A stretch of 64,000 bases of DNA from Malaya genurostris (lineage: Eukaryota > Arthropoda > Insecta > Diptera > Culicidae). The notes beneath the pieces were generated by a model. That model was given only the letters and a program-made list of their open reading frames with translations. It searched no databases and had not been told where the DNA came from. Positions 1 through 12,438 of this stretch are shown here, in pieces (within the stretch, counting starts at the first letter, position 1; each line of letters opens with the position of its first letter). Where the stretch lies: NCBI RefSeq assembly GCF_030247185.1, contig NC_080571.1, positions 145,124,091-145,188,090 of the forward strand. The letters run 5' to 3'. A program made the translations under genes and the position numbers.

Positions 1-718
1 CTCATTTTGTCCTTTATTCCTTGTGCGCGAACAAAAACAATTAGGGGGAACAAAATGTATTGCAATGTTTAGGCTGTCTAACAAGCTGCGAATTTCTATA
101 GATTTTAGTGCAGGTTCATTGTCACAAACCATACTATTAGGAGTACCGTAAAAAGAAAATAATTTCGTTAAGCCCGTTTTTATGTCAACTATAGTTCTAG
201 ATTTTATGGGGATAATAGAAGCAAATCTTGAAAACTTATCAACCGCAGAAATGAAGATCGTTGGTTGAGAGATGAAAAGGTCTACATGGATTATTTCCCA
301 AGGTTTATTTGATTCTGGAGTATTGGTCAGGTGAATCTGGTATGGGTGCCTTTCGTATTTGGCCTTGTTGCAGATGATGCATAGTTTTACAAATTGTTGG
401 ATTTTACGTTTTATTCTTGGGAAATAAAATCGTTTTGAAATTTGCTTGTTGTTTTCCCAGACTCCGCGATGAGCGAAATTGTGGGTTTGTTCTATCTTTA
501 AGTTTTGCTCCTCTGGAGTCCTTAGATCGTCTAGGATTTTCTGTGTAATATAAATTTTAAATGGTTTACCTCGGCTGAAATAATTATGATAAACTGTTTG
601 TATTGTCCCAATATGTCTCTCGGGGCACATAATGCAGTTAGTACGTTTGGGATATATAAAGTCCTTAAAAAGTCTTATAAGGTATGGGACTCCGTACGAT
701 ATTTTGGTAATGGTTCGT
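1..718 (-). pseudogene. Errantivirus A: degraded integrase, C-terminal part beyond window
   Basis: The minus strand reads as a Ty3/gypsy integrase: an HHCC zinc-binding region with CIICNKAKYERHPYQ (about 360-410), then the catalytic core with VDLFISQPTIF (about 255-285) and VCDNEPALKS (about 105-135), which supply the first two acidic residues of the DDE triad. The third acidic residue should lie left of base 1. The frame is interrupted by stops between the RNase H stop at 719 and about 640, and it shifts near base 30, so no full-length protein can be made. It follows RNase H directly, in the usual gypsy pol order. Family assignment is secure; exact ends are not. Confidence 0.8.
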
Positions 719-1558
719 CTATGGATTCTTGGGAAGATTTCTTCGTATGCTTCTGAGTCTTGAGCCAAAATTCAAGACTATTTGATTTGAGTAGTGGTTC
801 AAAGGGATTTCCGTGCATGGTATGAATTCCGTGTCATCCGTGTCGGTGGAGTGTACGGTTGCGTAATCGGAGAAGTTTTCTACTTCATTCACGTTTAATT
901 CGTGATGCACTCTTGACAGTCCGTCTGCAACTACATTTTGTTTGCCGGGACGGTATCTAATTTCAAAATTGAATTGTTCCAAGTATAGTCGCCAGTGAAT
1001 GAGCCTACTGTTGCTATCTTTCAAATTCATACTATACGTGAGTGGTTTGTGGTCCGTATATAAGATGAATCTACGTCCATATAGATAAGAACGAAAATAT
1101 TTACATCCCCAGACAATGGCTAGAAGTTCTTTCTCGATTGCTGAATAATTCTCTTCGGATTTATTCAGCGTTCTTGAGGCAAAAGCAATTGGTCGGTCAC
1201 TACCCACTGCACCTTGAGATAACACTGCACCTACTGCATAATTTGATGCATCAGTGGTGAGAATAAATGGTTTATCGAATTCGGGATATTTAAGTATGTT
1301 ACTACTTGTGAGGATAGCTTTTAGTTTTTCAAACGCTTTTACGAACTCATTCGAGTGTTTGACGGTTTCGCCTTTCCGTAATGCATTGGTTAAGGGTTTT
1401 GCAAGTCTTGCGAAATCTTTGATGAATTTCCGATAATAACCTATAACGCCGAGAAATCCTCTAAGCTGTTTTTCATTATTCGGAAGTGGCCAGTGTTTAA
1501 TGATGTGAATCTTGTCGGGATTGGGTTTTACCCCATCGGTAGTAACTAGGTGGCCCAA
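719..1558 (-). pseudogene. Errantivirus A pol: end of RT, RNase H and connection region
   Basis: An open frame of 279 codons. It starts in the RT thumb/tether (FLGVIGYYRKFIKDFARLAKPL), passes the RNase H core (LTTDASNYAVGAVLSQ, with the first catalytic aspartate; YSAIEKELLAIVWG, with the glutamate; YTDHKPLTY, with the second aspartate) and ends with the RPGKQNVVADGLSR motif that closes gypsy RNase H. The final 60 residues are a linker before integrase. The catalytic residues are present, but the frame stops at 719 instead of running on into integrase, and it is out of frame with the RT fragment at 1583-1978. Confidence 0.9.
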
Positions 1559-1582
1559 GAACGCAACTTCTTTATGAAGAAA

Positions 1583-1978
1583 TTAGCTCTTGTCTAATTG
1601 TATTTTCATGTTCAATTTTGAAAGCGTTTCGAAAATTAAGCGAAGGTTGTCTAAATGTTCCTTCAAGCTAGTGGAAAACACTATAATGTCATCCATGTAC
1701 ACGAGGCAACGGATTCCAATATGTTTTCTAAGAATGTTCTCCATTACCCGTTGGAAGGTAGATGGAGCATTCCTCAAGCCAAAAGGCATTCTTAAGAATT
1801 CATAATGACCATTTTCTACTGTAAAGGCGGTTTTTTGTATATCTTTCTCGTCGACTTCTATCTGGTGAAACCCAGAGGCAAGATCTAGCGTCGAAAAATA
1901 CATGCAGCGTCCTAATTTGTCTACGAAATCCGTGATGTTTGGAATGAGATACCTGTCTTCGGTCGTTTTATCGTTCAA
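1583..1978 (-). pseudogene. Errantivirus A pol: reverse transcriptase core
   Basis: 131 codons holding the RT catalytic centre: FSTLDLASGFHQIEV (motif with the first aspartate), AFTVENGHYEFLRMPFGLRNAPSTFQ and the YMDDIIVFS box. All three catalytic aspartates are intact. It is cut from the upstream part of RT (2003-2959) by a stop near 1980-2005 and from the downstream part by a stop near 1582 (TAG after the LDKS motif), so the enzyme is split over at least three frames. This is ordinary gypsy/17.6-type RT; the element is dead unless its breaks are assembly errors. Confidence 0.9.
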
Positions 1979-2002
1979 CTTGCGGTAATCTATGACTAAG
2001 CG

Positions 2003-2959
2003 CTATTTCTGAGTACCAGTGGCATCTAATTTCTTTGGTACGACCCACAATGGGGAGGACCAAGAACTGTTTGATGGCCTTATGATTTGTTGTTTCAACA
2101 TGTTATCTATCTGCTTCTGTACTTTTTCTCGATGACAATAGGGGTAGCGATACGATTTACAGTGAACTGGAAGATCATCTTTCGTATTAATGCTGTGTTT
2201 AATAGCTTTTGTGAAAGAAAGGCTTTGTCCTTCCAAGTGAAACACGTCACGGTGATCTGCAATCACTTTTAAAAGTTCAGTTTTTTCCTCTAGATTGAGA
2301 TGATCGGTACGAAATTGTTCAAATAACTGGGTTTTCGGTCTATTTTTTGGAAAAGATGGGTTTCCTGTTTCGAAATTATTTACCTGGATTTTGATTGGGT
2401 CTGTGACTGAAAATTTAGTTGGTGTATCTGTAAGGTTTGAGATTCGGAAGAATGCTCTATTATCTGAGGCACAGTATAGCGCAGAGTTAATAACTAGGTC
2501 TTGGTTTATTTCAATATCATTTTCCAGAAGAAAATCGCCTTCTGTGGTGTTGACTGGCAGGTTAATTATCTTGCTCTCGTGCGCGTTAAGGTTTATGCAA
2601 GAGGTATCGGGATATTTCCTTGCCATTTGTATAATTCCGGCTGGAAGGCGTAGTTCATTCGAAGATGTGATAATTTCTGCTTTTAGATCTTTCAGAGACT
2701 GATATCCCATCAGTCCATCGAAAAATGGGTGGAATTTGAAGAAGAAAAATGTTAGTGGTTTGGTATTGGGTATGTTCGGAAAAGGGTTGAAAACTACGAA
2801 TTTATCTACTGTGTGTGTTCCGTTAATATTTCGCACTTTCCTCGGCTGTGTAAATCGGCATTTGTCGTAGTTTGAATGTTTCGGGTCTAAATAATTTTTA
2901 TTTGCTCCGGTATCGAAAAGGAAATTTAGAAATTTTCTTGTTGATGTCCGAAGTTTCAC
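2003..2959 (-). pseudogene. Errantivirus A pol: aspartic protease and N-terminal RT
   Basis: 318 codons. The protease active-site motif FLFDTGANKNYL lies near residue 15, followed by a second protease-like segment (FFDGLMGYQSL, about residues 80-90) that matches the flap and hydrophobic-Gly region of retropepsins. The C-terminal third is RT motif 0/1: IKHSINTKDDLPVHCKSYRYP, then SPLWVVPKKLDATG. The frame ends at TAG/TGA near 2003, where RT should continue with RKLNDKT. The order gag-PR-RT matches errantiviruses. A homologous protease with DSG instead of DTG occurs in element B at about 23680. Confidence 0.88.
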
Positions 2960-2976
2960 ATATGGAATAAAGTTGT

Positions 2977-4044
2977 TTAGATCGGATGTAAAGATTTTTC
3001 TGTTGAACGAAAATTTAACTCGTCAGAAATAGGTTCATCGGTGTTCTTATCTATCTGCTGTTGATGTTCAGTATAGTTCTGCATATCCGGTTCGATAGTT
3101 TGTTGCTGGTTGTCCGGTACGTTATAATGATCTAGATCATATAAATAGTCATAAGATTGATCTTGATTAATTAAATTTTGTTCTTCGTCTACTTGTAACT
3201 GGTAGTTTGGTCCAAGAGTTGCTCTTGGTGGGTATGTACGATTCATGTAATTTACTTGGCGGCTTCGAATGGAAGGGTCGACTTCCATGGGGACGGGTTT
3301 TGAAGATTGTTGGTTGAATTGAGATGGCCGGAATTGTCTTGCCGGTTGTGGCGGTAGAGGTTTGAAATGTTGCATGTTGGGTGTTCTATATTGGGGGAAG
3401 GACGGTGGGGGTCGAAACTGGGAGTACATTTGCGTGGGTCGCGTTTGTTGAAACCCAGGAGTTGGTCTCAGGGGTATTCTCGGTATTAGCGCTGGTGCTC
3501 TTGGTGGAGGTGGTGGAGTGAGTGTGTTAGGTTTGTTGAAGTTTCTTCCACGATTATAGTTCGCTTCTTCGAGACATAATCTCAAAGCCTCTTTTGTTGT
3601 TGTTGTTGTTGGAGCTTGTGCTCTGATGATCGGCCCGAGGGGTTCTCTTAGACCTCCTAGGAAGACTTTCAAACCCATCTCTTGGTACAATCCGTTCTTT
3701 GCTTCTCTCACTTCACTATTATTATTGCTTAAATTAAGCAGATTCACTAGGAGAGATACAAGATGTGAAACTCTCCCGTAAAATTCTTCTACTGTTGAGG
3801 TCTGTTCCAAACGAAACAAGTCTCTGGTTAGACAAACCTCGTCTCGCCTGTCACTGTAGTGGGTAATGAGATTGTTTTTTATTTCTTCCCACTCGAGATT
3901 TGTGCCATAGAGTTCTAGCACATTATCGGCGTCTCCATGGATCTTTGCGCGAATCGCTTGTATCCAAACGCTATAAACAGCTGTGCCTCTCGCGTTTCCG
4001 AGTATCGGCATCAGATTATCTATACTTTTAATAAAACTATGCAA
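2977..4044 (-). pseudogene. Errantivirus A gag, main part
   Basis: 355 codons of a gypsy/17.6-type Gag. The capsid-like part includes IRAKIHGDADNVLELYG and WEEIKNNLITHYSDRRDE (about residues 30-75). The second half is rich in proline, arginine and glutamine and ends in an acidic, Q-rich tail; there is no CCHC knuckle, as is usual for this errantivirus group. A PMEVDPSIRSRQ motif near residue 250 has a counterpart (PMEIDPSLRSNR) in element B, so the two belong to related lineages. The frame is shifted by one base relative to the gag N-terminus at 4020-4208. Confidence 0.82.
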
Positions 4045-4236
4045 TTTGATTGGATTGCCATCAAAGGATGGGTTTTCAAAATACCCTCGATTCCAGTCAC
4101 ATTATTAGTGCGCGCGGCGTTGGCAGAAGCCTGAGCTGCCTGCACCGCCTCCGCAGCACCTATGGCTTCCAAATGCATCCGCTCAATTTGTTCTTCTTTG
4201 TCCTGCAATAAATTTTGCAGGTCTAATATTTGAGCT
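4020..4236 (-). pseudogene. Errantivirus A gag N-terminus, frame-shifted
   Basis: A short open frame with a heptad-like, charged start (LQDKEEQIERMHLEAIG) and an alanine-rich helix, followed by VTGIEGILKTHPLMAIQ. It runs into the main gag frame by a single-base shift near 4040. The ATG near 4236 is out of frame with the peptide as it stands, so the real start is lost or shifted. Confidence 0.65.
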
Positions 4237-4641
4237 CCATTTTTTCACTATCACTTCCTGTATGTTGAATTAGTGTTGCTTAAATTGAGTTTATTTAGAT
4301 ATTATTTTCTTTTATTTTTATGTTATTTTAAACACTTTTGTGATATTTAGAGTTTTTCTAACGGTTCCACCCTGGTGGCCCGGGATCCACTCTCTGAATT
4401 AGTATGGATTATGTTTTTGGTATCGAGACAAGGCTTTTATTTTTTTCTAGAAAGCTCTTGGCCGTCTTTAAATGTAAATTAAAAATGTAAAGTTACTTAC
4501 AATTGTCGATGTTCTCTCGAGCTTGTTTTAACGTATGGTCCTTGCTGTGTTCGGCTGCAGGTGGTCTTCTAATCCGCGATATACACTCGCGAACGACGAG
4601 TCCCGAAACCGATTAATACTTCGTGAACACTTTAAGCAACT
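4237..4641 (-). other. Errantivirus A 5' leader (non-coding)
   Basis: About 400 bases between the PBS and gag on the minus strand. No open frame or repeat stands out. A run of A/T-rich sequence (4260-4340) is followed by a GC-richer block with CCACCCTGGTGGCCCGGG near 4367. Consistent with a packaging leader, but this is inferred only from position. Confidence 0.5.
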
Positions 4642-4659
4642 ATCCTACCGACTGCGCCA
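4642..4659 (-). promoter_or_regulatory. Primer-binding site of errantivirus A (tRNA-Ser type)
   Basis: On the minus strand the 18 bases TGGCGCAGTCGGTAGGAT abut the LTR. This matches, as I recall, the tRNA-Ser primer-binding site used by 17.6 and 297. It fixes the LTR edge at 4660. Confidence 0.8.
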
Positions 4660-6326
<1,667 letters not shown>

Positions 6327-6452
6327 TTTTTTGTTTCAATTATAGAAGCTTTCACCTTAAGGTCATTCTCCTCTTCGGCCCAGAAAAACTTTATAAGCCC
6401 ATGTTCGGGGTTGGGAATCGAACCCAGCTAGGCCTGAGTGGACGGCATCACG
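6327..6452 (-). mobile_element. tRNA-derived SINE (Feilai-like), 5' truncated
   Basis: On the minus strand there is a Pol III B box (GGTTCGATTCCCAACCCC, about 6410-6427), a body with GAAGAGGAGAATGACCT, a TATAATTGAAAC end and an A tail (T run at 6327-6332 on +). The same body and tail are found at 11894-12049. The A-box end is damaged, with a run of CTAGCTGGGTTCG upstream of the B box. Confidence 0.8.
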
Positions 6453-6454
6453 TT

Positions 6455-6865
6455 TTATTTGTCCCCATCTATCCTTACCTAACAGCTATAGTCCAGGGGT
6501 GTCCTTTGCTGTATCTCGTCACCAGCTGCTCAAGGTACGGATGCTTCTGAGATCACCCTTAACTTGATCGATCCATCTTGCTCGCTGCGCTCTTCTTTTT
6601 CCTGTACCAGTAGGATTAGATTCAAGAACCATTTTCACTGGGCTGTCGACCGACATTCTTATCACATGCTCAGCTCATCGTAGACGTCTGACTTTAGCTG
6701 TCCGTACGATGGGTGGTTCTCCTAGCAGCTGTTGCAATTCGGGATTCATACGCCATCTCCACGTTTCGTCTTCCATCTGCACTCCGCCATAGATGGTTCT
6801 CAGTACCTCTCTTTCGAAAACACTAAGGGCGCGTTGGTCCTCTACCAACATGATCCAGGTCTGAT
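6455..6865 (-). pseudogene. LINE RT C-terminal fragment (3' half of split LINE)
   Basis: Minus-strand coding remnant typical of the C-terminus of a mosquito LINE: LVEDQRALSVFEREVLRTIYGG and LQQLLGEPPIVRTAKVRRLR (6675-6860). It then degrades, with traces reading as far as about 6455. It continues the fragment at 7367-7690, from which it was separated by the LINE insertion 6866-7366. I do not name the clade firmly; YLGS...NRAYF...YGHE type proteins are seen in RTE-like and related LINEs. Confidence 0.75.
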
Positions 6866-7366
6866 CCCTGTCCGCCATCTTCATTGGAACTAACAAGATC
6901 TTTTTTTGTCACTAACTTTTCGTTTCTCCTTTCCCCGTCTCTTCACCATCTCGATGGCAACTAATTAGATCTCTGTAGTTTTCAGACATTTTGTTTCCAT
7001 ACCCCCTATTTACCTCGGTTTCCACAATATTTACTTTTTTTATTTTTTCATCTCTTCGTAACATCACCATCACCGCCAGCATGCGGGCCACCCGCCGGGC
7101 ATTAGTAGCCTGGGGGTGTTTCCCGCGGACCCACACGAACCGAAAGGAAGCGGCCATAGATAGCACCATCTGGAATTCATGCAATATTCAATTCACCGAC
7201 ACCTGCCGAACGCCAGCTAAAAGCTTTTTTCAAAAATTCTAGACGACATAATCTAATGATACTATTCTAGTTTTAAATTAGTCGTTAATTAAGATTAGGA
7301 AATACCCTTGGCATCTTAGAGCTTAAGCAGTGTGCCTAAAAATATATATTATACTATTGAAAAAAA
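6866..7366 (+). mobile_element. 5'-truncated LINE 3'-end insertion
   Basis: A LINE 3' UTR copy ending in an A-run (7358-7366). It is flanked by the 13-bp target duplication ATGATCCAGGTCT (left copy about 6853-6865, right copy about 7367-7379). It matches, in the opposite orientation, the 3' UTR of the LINE at 63142-64000 (for example CTTAAGCAGTGTGCC next to the tail, and the CCGCGGGAAACACCCCC-type block on the other strand). It landed inside the LINE at 6455-7690. Confidence 0.85.
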
Positions 7367-7690
7367 AATGATCCAGGTCTCGTGGCCATAAAGAACAACC
7401 GGTCTAATTAGCGTTTTGTAGATGGTCAATTTCGTGCGGTGGTGTACTTCTCTCGATCGAAGGGTCTTTCTAAATCCAAAGTACGCACGATTCCCTGCCA
7501 AAATATGACTTTGTATTTCTCTGCTGGTGTCATTATCGGCGGTCACCAGTGAGCCCAAATACACGAACTCGTCAATCACCTCGATATCGTCACCGTCTAT
7601 CAATATTCGTGGTGAGAGGCGTGGTGTTTCTTCTCTAGAGCCTCTTCCTCTCATGTATTTTGTTTTCGACGCATTGGTGATAGACTTCCT
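7367..7690 (-). pseudogene. LINE RT fragment (5' half of split LINE)
   Basis: About 100 codons: RILIDGDDIEVIDEFVYLGS, then NRAYFGFRKTLRSREVHHRTK and IYKTLIRPVVLYGHETW, the thumb region of a LINE reverse transcriptase. It reads into 6455-6865 once the insertion 6866-7366 and one target duplication are removed. RT motifs A and C are absent, so it is 5'-truncated or further broken. Confidence 0.8.
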
Positions 7691-7914
7691 TAGCTATTGG
7701 TGATAGGCGACGGCAAAGGATTTGGACAATCTAGCTTATCGCCCTTTTTGTAGACAGGACATACCACTCCATCCATCCATTTCTGCGGTAGAATCTCCTC
7801 CTCCCAAATCTTAGAAATCATCCAGTGCAGCACTCAAGCCAGTGCCGCTCCTCCATGTTTGAGCAGCTCGCCTGGTTATTTCAGCCATTAAGCAAATCAA
7901 GCCGTTGTATGCCC
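7691..7914 (-). pseudogene. LINE RT motif-0 fragment
   Basis: On the minus strand short stretches read as the start of a LINE RT (a WEEEILP-type segment followed by a VLSTKRA-type remnant of VYKKGD, about 7735-7815), in several frames. Probably the same LINE as 7367-7690, with an internal deletion between. Weak but consistent. Confidence 0.45.
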
Positions 7915-9120
7915 CAGGTATCAGGGCCATGCCATCCGCTATTTTGAAAAACCGTTCGGACATTTTAGCAGTGCCACTCGCGCATATCTTCAATTTGTCG
8001 CTTCAGCAGAAATCGTTTCCAACTGATTGGAAACGGTCTATAATGTTCCCGGTTTATAAAAAAGGTGACAAGTGCAAAGTCGTTAATTACCGAGGAATCA
8101 CGTCGCTGGGTGTTGAATCTATCTCGTTAACCGTAAAGTTGTCGTACAAATTGGAAATACTGTATCTGAACCATTTGCAAGTATCTCAGGAAAGTGCTCT
8201 AGGACCACTTCTTTTTTTCGTGTTTGTGAACGATGCTGTGTTTGTCTGACATAATGATAAATTATTTTTGCTGACGATTTGAAAATATTTCTCGTTATTC
8301 GCAAAGAAGCTGATTGCCGTGAGTTGCAACATCTTATTAATATGTTTTACGAATGATGTGTAAGAAACGAAATGAATCTCTGTGTTACTAAATGTTCCGT
8401 CATAAGCTATCATCGTACGAAAAACATGTTTAATTTTAACTACACCGTCGCTGGCACTCAGCTGCAACGCGTTGATCACGTCAAAGATCTAGGTATTATT
8501 CTGGATGAAAAATTAACGTACACCCGCCATCTTTTAGCAACGATTGACAAAGCAAACCGTTTACTTGGATTCATATTAAAAATATCGAGTGATATTCGTG
8601 ACCCACTTTGTTTGAAATCGCTGGTTGTTCATTGGTTCGTTCGCATCTAGAATTTGCGAATGTTGTTTGGTGTCCATACAACGCTATATGGATTCAAAGG
8701 ATAGAAGCTGTGCAACGTAAATTCGTGCGTTATGCTTTACGGGAACTACCGTGGAATAACCCGTTGAGCCTTCGACCGTATGAAGATCGATGTCAACTAT
8801 TGGGGATTAAATCTTTAGTAGATCGTCGACGTGCTTCACAAGCCACTTTTGGATCTAAGCTACTACTGGCTGAATATGATGTTCCGGATCTTCTATCACA
8901 GATGAACCTATATGCTCCAGCACGTGTTCTTCGGCCTCGATCATTACTGCACACTGATCTACGCAATACCAACTATGCTATGCAACTATGCTAGCAACAC
9001 CCCGATTTTAGCAATGACTCGGCGTTTCAACGAGGACAGCGATGTGTTCGACTTCATTATGACCTCTTTACAGTTTCATCGTCTGATGCTATAGCATTAG
9101 ATCATTTATTTCCATTTTTA
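7915..9120 (+). pseudogene. LINE copy 1: internally deleted reverse transcriptase
   Basis: Plus-strand remnant of a non-LTR RT. It starts with PGIRAMPSAILKNRSDILA and PVYKKGDKCKVVNYRGITSL, then jumps (about 8110-8140) to LGPLLFFVFVNDAVFV, so the catalytic LD..KAFD region is deleted. It continues frame-shifted as SYHRTKNMFNFNYTVAGTQ, DHVKDLGIILDEKLTYTRH, RSHLEFANVVWCPYNAIW and ends with the RRFNEDSDVFDF-type C-terminus at about 9090. A homologous copy lies on the minus strand at 44880-45690. Not functional. Confidence 0.85.
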
Positions 9121-10158
9121 ATTAGTTTTATTAGTTTATAGTTTAGTTCATTAAGACTTGTTATCAGATGAGCATTGTCCTAATCTATATATTGCCACCA
9201 AACTTGGCACAGGTACTTCTTGCATTTCAGAGATGGTTTAAGGAGAATTTTTATAGGGGAGGGAGCGTATCAAGTGTCATAAATAAGGGGGTGGGGGTCA
9301 TGGGAATATACATATAACTTGACAAGAATCGATACGTTTTTAAGACCATACAAACATTTTGCATACCTTAGATATGACTATATGGGGGGTGGATGTAGCA
9401 AGTGTCTTTAAATAGAGGGTGTAGTGTTTAAAACGGCATAATTCCGAAACTATCAAACGGATTACCACCAAACTTGGCACAGATACTTCTTGCTCTTCTG
9501 CGATGGTCATAAGGATATTTTAATGGGGGAAGGAGCGTGTTCTTAACAAGGGGAGGTCATGAAAAAATTTGTCTAATTTGACGAGAATCGATACTTTTTT
9601 AAGACCATAGAAACATTTTGCATGTATTAGATATGATTATATGGGGGGTGCATATAGCAAGTGCCTTTAAAAGAGGGGGTGTGTGGTATTTGTAATGGCA
9701 TAACTCCGGAATTACTATACGGATTGCTTTCAAACTTGAGATATGTACTTCTTGGTCTTCAAAGATAGTCATAGGCGTATTTTTATGGGGGAGAGAGAGC
9801 GTAGCAAATGTCATTAACAAGGAGGGAATGGATTTAGTAAGTGCCCTAACAAAGGGGGGTGTAATGTTTGTAATGGAATAACTTCGAAACAACTTAACGA
9901 ATTGCTATTAAACCTGGCATATGTGCTTCTTGCTCTTCACAGATGGTTATAAGAATATTTCCATGGGGGGAGGGAGCGTAGCAAGTGTCCTTAACAAATT
10001 TGGTCATATTTATCTAATTTGACGAGAATCGGTACTTTTTGAAGACCGTAGACACTTTTTGCACAACTTAGATATGATTATAAGGATTATAAGGAAATTT
10101 GACAAGAATCGAACATTTTTGAAGATCATGCAAACATTTTCCATACCTTAGATATGAT
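9121..10158. repeat. Diverged tandem repeats of a Helitron-like host element, left part
   Basis: About four diverged units (starting near 9200, 9472, 9733 and 9912) share ACTTGGCACAGGTACTTCTTGC, a GATGGT..AAGG block, GGGGGAGGGAGCGTAGCAAG and GACAAGAATCGATAC. Spacing is 180-270 bp. The same units continue at 25489-26600 across errantivirus B, so this was one element before B inserted. No coding sequence is visible. Confidence 0.7.
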
Positions 10159-10163
10159 ATATA

Positions 10164-10576
10164 CTTATGTACTTTATTTCATTGATAAGTTTTTAAAAAA
10201 TGTTATACATTGATTCATTCGTAAAAAGACTAACACCGAACTGGTTCACTTCTTAAATCGAACTGACTATCTTGTCCTGCCTGAATGTTCGTTAGACCTG
10301 ACTACCTAGCCCTAAATTATTGATTCAGCGGTTATCCAGTCCGAACATCTCGAATCGTCGATGCGGCGTGGTGGTTTCGGCTGATGCAATTACTAATGGT
10401 TCCTGGCTGATGCAACCACGGTAGCCGGATGTCTGCTGCGATGTCAGCGGTTCAATAATTCGTAACAGGGTGGTTGACATCTCTACGCGTTGGATACACT
10501 GGCGTCTTACTGCTGGCGCGTACTTTGCTGAGGTCTGTACGTACGGGCCATATGCTATTCAGGTTCGTTCATAACT
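10164..10576 (-). repeat. Errantivirus B 3' LTR
   Basis: 413 bp. On the minus strand it starts AGTTATGAACG and ends near AATAAAGTACATAAG, with the polyadenylation signal close to its end. It matches 25096-25483 almost base for base, apart from a segment (about 10488-10512) missing from the 5' copy. AG at its start is usual for errantivirus LTRs. Confidence 0.92.
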
Positions 10577-10590
10577 TCCCCCATCTTAGA
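10577..10590 (-). promoter_or_regulatory. Polypurine tract of errantivirus B
   Basis: On the minus strand AAGATGGGGGA directly precedes the 3' LTR, the expected place and composition of the plus-strand primer. Confidence 0.7.
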
Positions 10591-11893
10591 TTGAACCGTC
10601 TCGGTTCAACCCTGATTGTGAGCTGTCTGCAACTTTGTCTATTGGAATTCGAATGATTAGTTTCAGCTTAAGTTTGTAGATTTCTCTTATGATGAATGTA
10701 ACGAAGGTTATGACGAGACATGTGATTAAAACTATGACTCCAATGTTAAATACTCTGGTCCTTTTTGTAATGGTTTCTAGATGCTCTAGCTTATGACGGT
10801 TATGTACGTGTAACAGTTCCAAATTGGTGATGGGCTCAGATATTAATTCTGATTCATTTACGTTCACTAAATGGAGTGGAAGGATAGTGGGTTTGGTTTT
10901 TCCTTTGAAAATTTTGTTGTTGAACTGCGTTCCATTGAGTTTTATGGATCAATTTTCGAATGACACAAGGTATGTTCCTGTCAGATTTCTTGATCCAAAA
11001 CCACAACTGTTCTGCATAAGTGTTGGTTCAATGGAGTTTTTTATCAGTTCTCCAAGGTTTTCTATTGATTTGAACTTCGAGAGCGTTGATGGCTTTGTAA
11101 AAGTACAAGTACCAGGATTTCCTCGTAATATTAGATGGAGACATTTATCATTGGATATGTTGAAGAGATTTTGTATGTCACAAATACTGTCTTTCTCAAT
11201 GTTATTGCATGGATGTTCTACCAGATACGATTCGTTGTTGCCAACAATAGCGTTGGTAGCGTTTATTGCGATGATTTTGCCGTTTATGGGAATGGTTTCT
11301 ATATAAAGTTGTACATATTCTCCTCGTCTAAGCTTGGGAATTTTGATGAGGACTATTATGTCTGAATCGTTATGAAAAGCTACAGGTTCCAGAAACTCAT
11401 AAATTTGATCGTAGCTTTCAATTGATATGCCTTGTGATTCCAACAGTTGCGTTGCAAATTCCAGTTCTGGAGGTTGTAAGAACGGTTTTGATATTATACC
11501 AAGTTTCGATAGTTGTATTGATTCGAAGATTGTCATCAGCTGGTGGTGGATCATGTCGATGTTGAAGATGATGCTGTGTACGTGTAGAATGTGTTTCCAG
11601 TCGATTGGCCTATCTAAACTCAACCTAGCTTGTTTTATGATGCTATCAATTTCTATAGATTGTCTATAAGCTTCTTTTGTTAAATTGTTAATCCTGCTTT
11701 CAAATAACTCATTTACTCTGACCTGTTCATTGTTTTCTGTAATTAAAGAATTGTTTGAATATTTCAAAGATTCCAATTGATTTTCAATTTTAAATAAATC
11801 TTCATTCTCAAGGTTTCCCGTTATCATTTTTATAGTAGATCCAAGAAAATTGAGAAATCTTTTTGTTTTCCTTGGTTTTATAGTTAGATTTTG

Positions 11894-12049
11894 GGGGACG
11901 GGTATAGCGTGATGGGATAGTCGATGCCTTTCACGCAGCCCGCCTGGGTTCGATTCCCAACCCCGCACATAGGGTCAGAAAGATTTTCTGATCCGAAGAG
12001 GCGAATGACCTAAGATGTTAAAGCCTCTATAATTGAAACAAAAAAAAAA
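11894..12049 (+). mobile_element. Feilai-like tRNA-derived SINE inside env
   Basis: Begins GGGGACGGGTATAGCGTGAT (A-box side), has the B box GGTTCGATTCCCAACCCC at about 11949-11966, a body with GAAGAGGCGAATGACCT, and an A tail at 12040-12049. The flanks TAGTTAGATTT (11881-11892) and TAGTTAGGTTT (12050-12060) form a target duplication with one difference. Relative of the SINE at 6327-6452. Promoter architecture is Pol III. Confidence 0.9.
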
Positions 12050-12104
12050 TAGTTAGGTTTTCTAGTACAAAATAAGCTTGGCTATGTTTTTGTTTTAAAA
12101 TGTT

Positions 12105-12438
12105 TTGACTATTTCGATAATATTTGAATTTTCTTCTAGTTTGTTGATAATTGTTTTATATTGTTTTAGAATAATTCTAAATGGATACAGATTGAATTTG
12201 TGAATTAGAGTGTGGGAACCTTCTTTCGAAAAATCGGGTTTGGTTTTGAAAGCAACAATGCCTGGATTGTGTTGACTATTTCGATAATATTTGAATTTTC
12301 TTCTAGTTTGTTGATAATTGTTTTATATTGTTTTATAATAATTCTAAATGGATACAGATTGAATTTGTGAATTAGAGTGTGGGAACCTTCTTTCGAAAAA
12401 TCGGGTTTGGTTTTGAAAGCAACAATGCCTGGATTGTT
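12105..12438. repeat. Tandem duplication, 2 x 167 bp
   Basis: Units 12105-12271 and 12272-12438 are almost identical (TTGACTATTTCGATAATA at both starts). The unit covers the N-terminal env region of errantivirus B, so part of that region is present twice. Confidence 0.93.

Noticed and set aside
10824..11669. Plus-strand frames of 76-160 codons opposite env
   Set aside because: Antisense shadows of the env remnant; no motif, no conservation argument.
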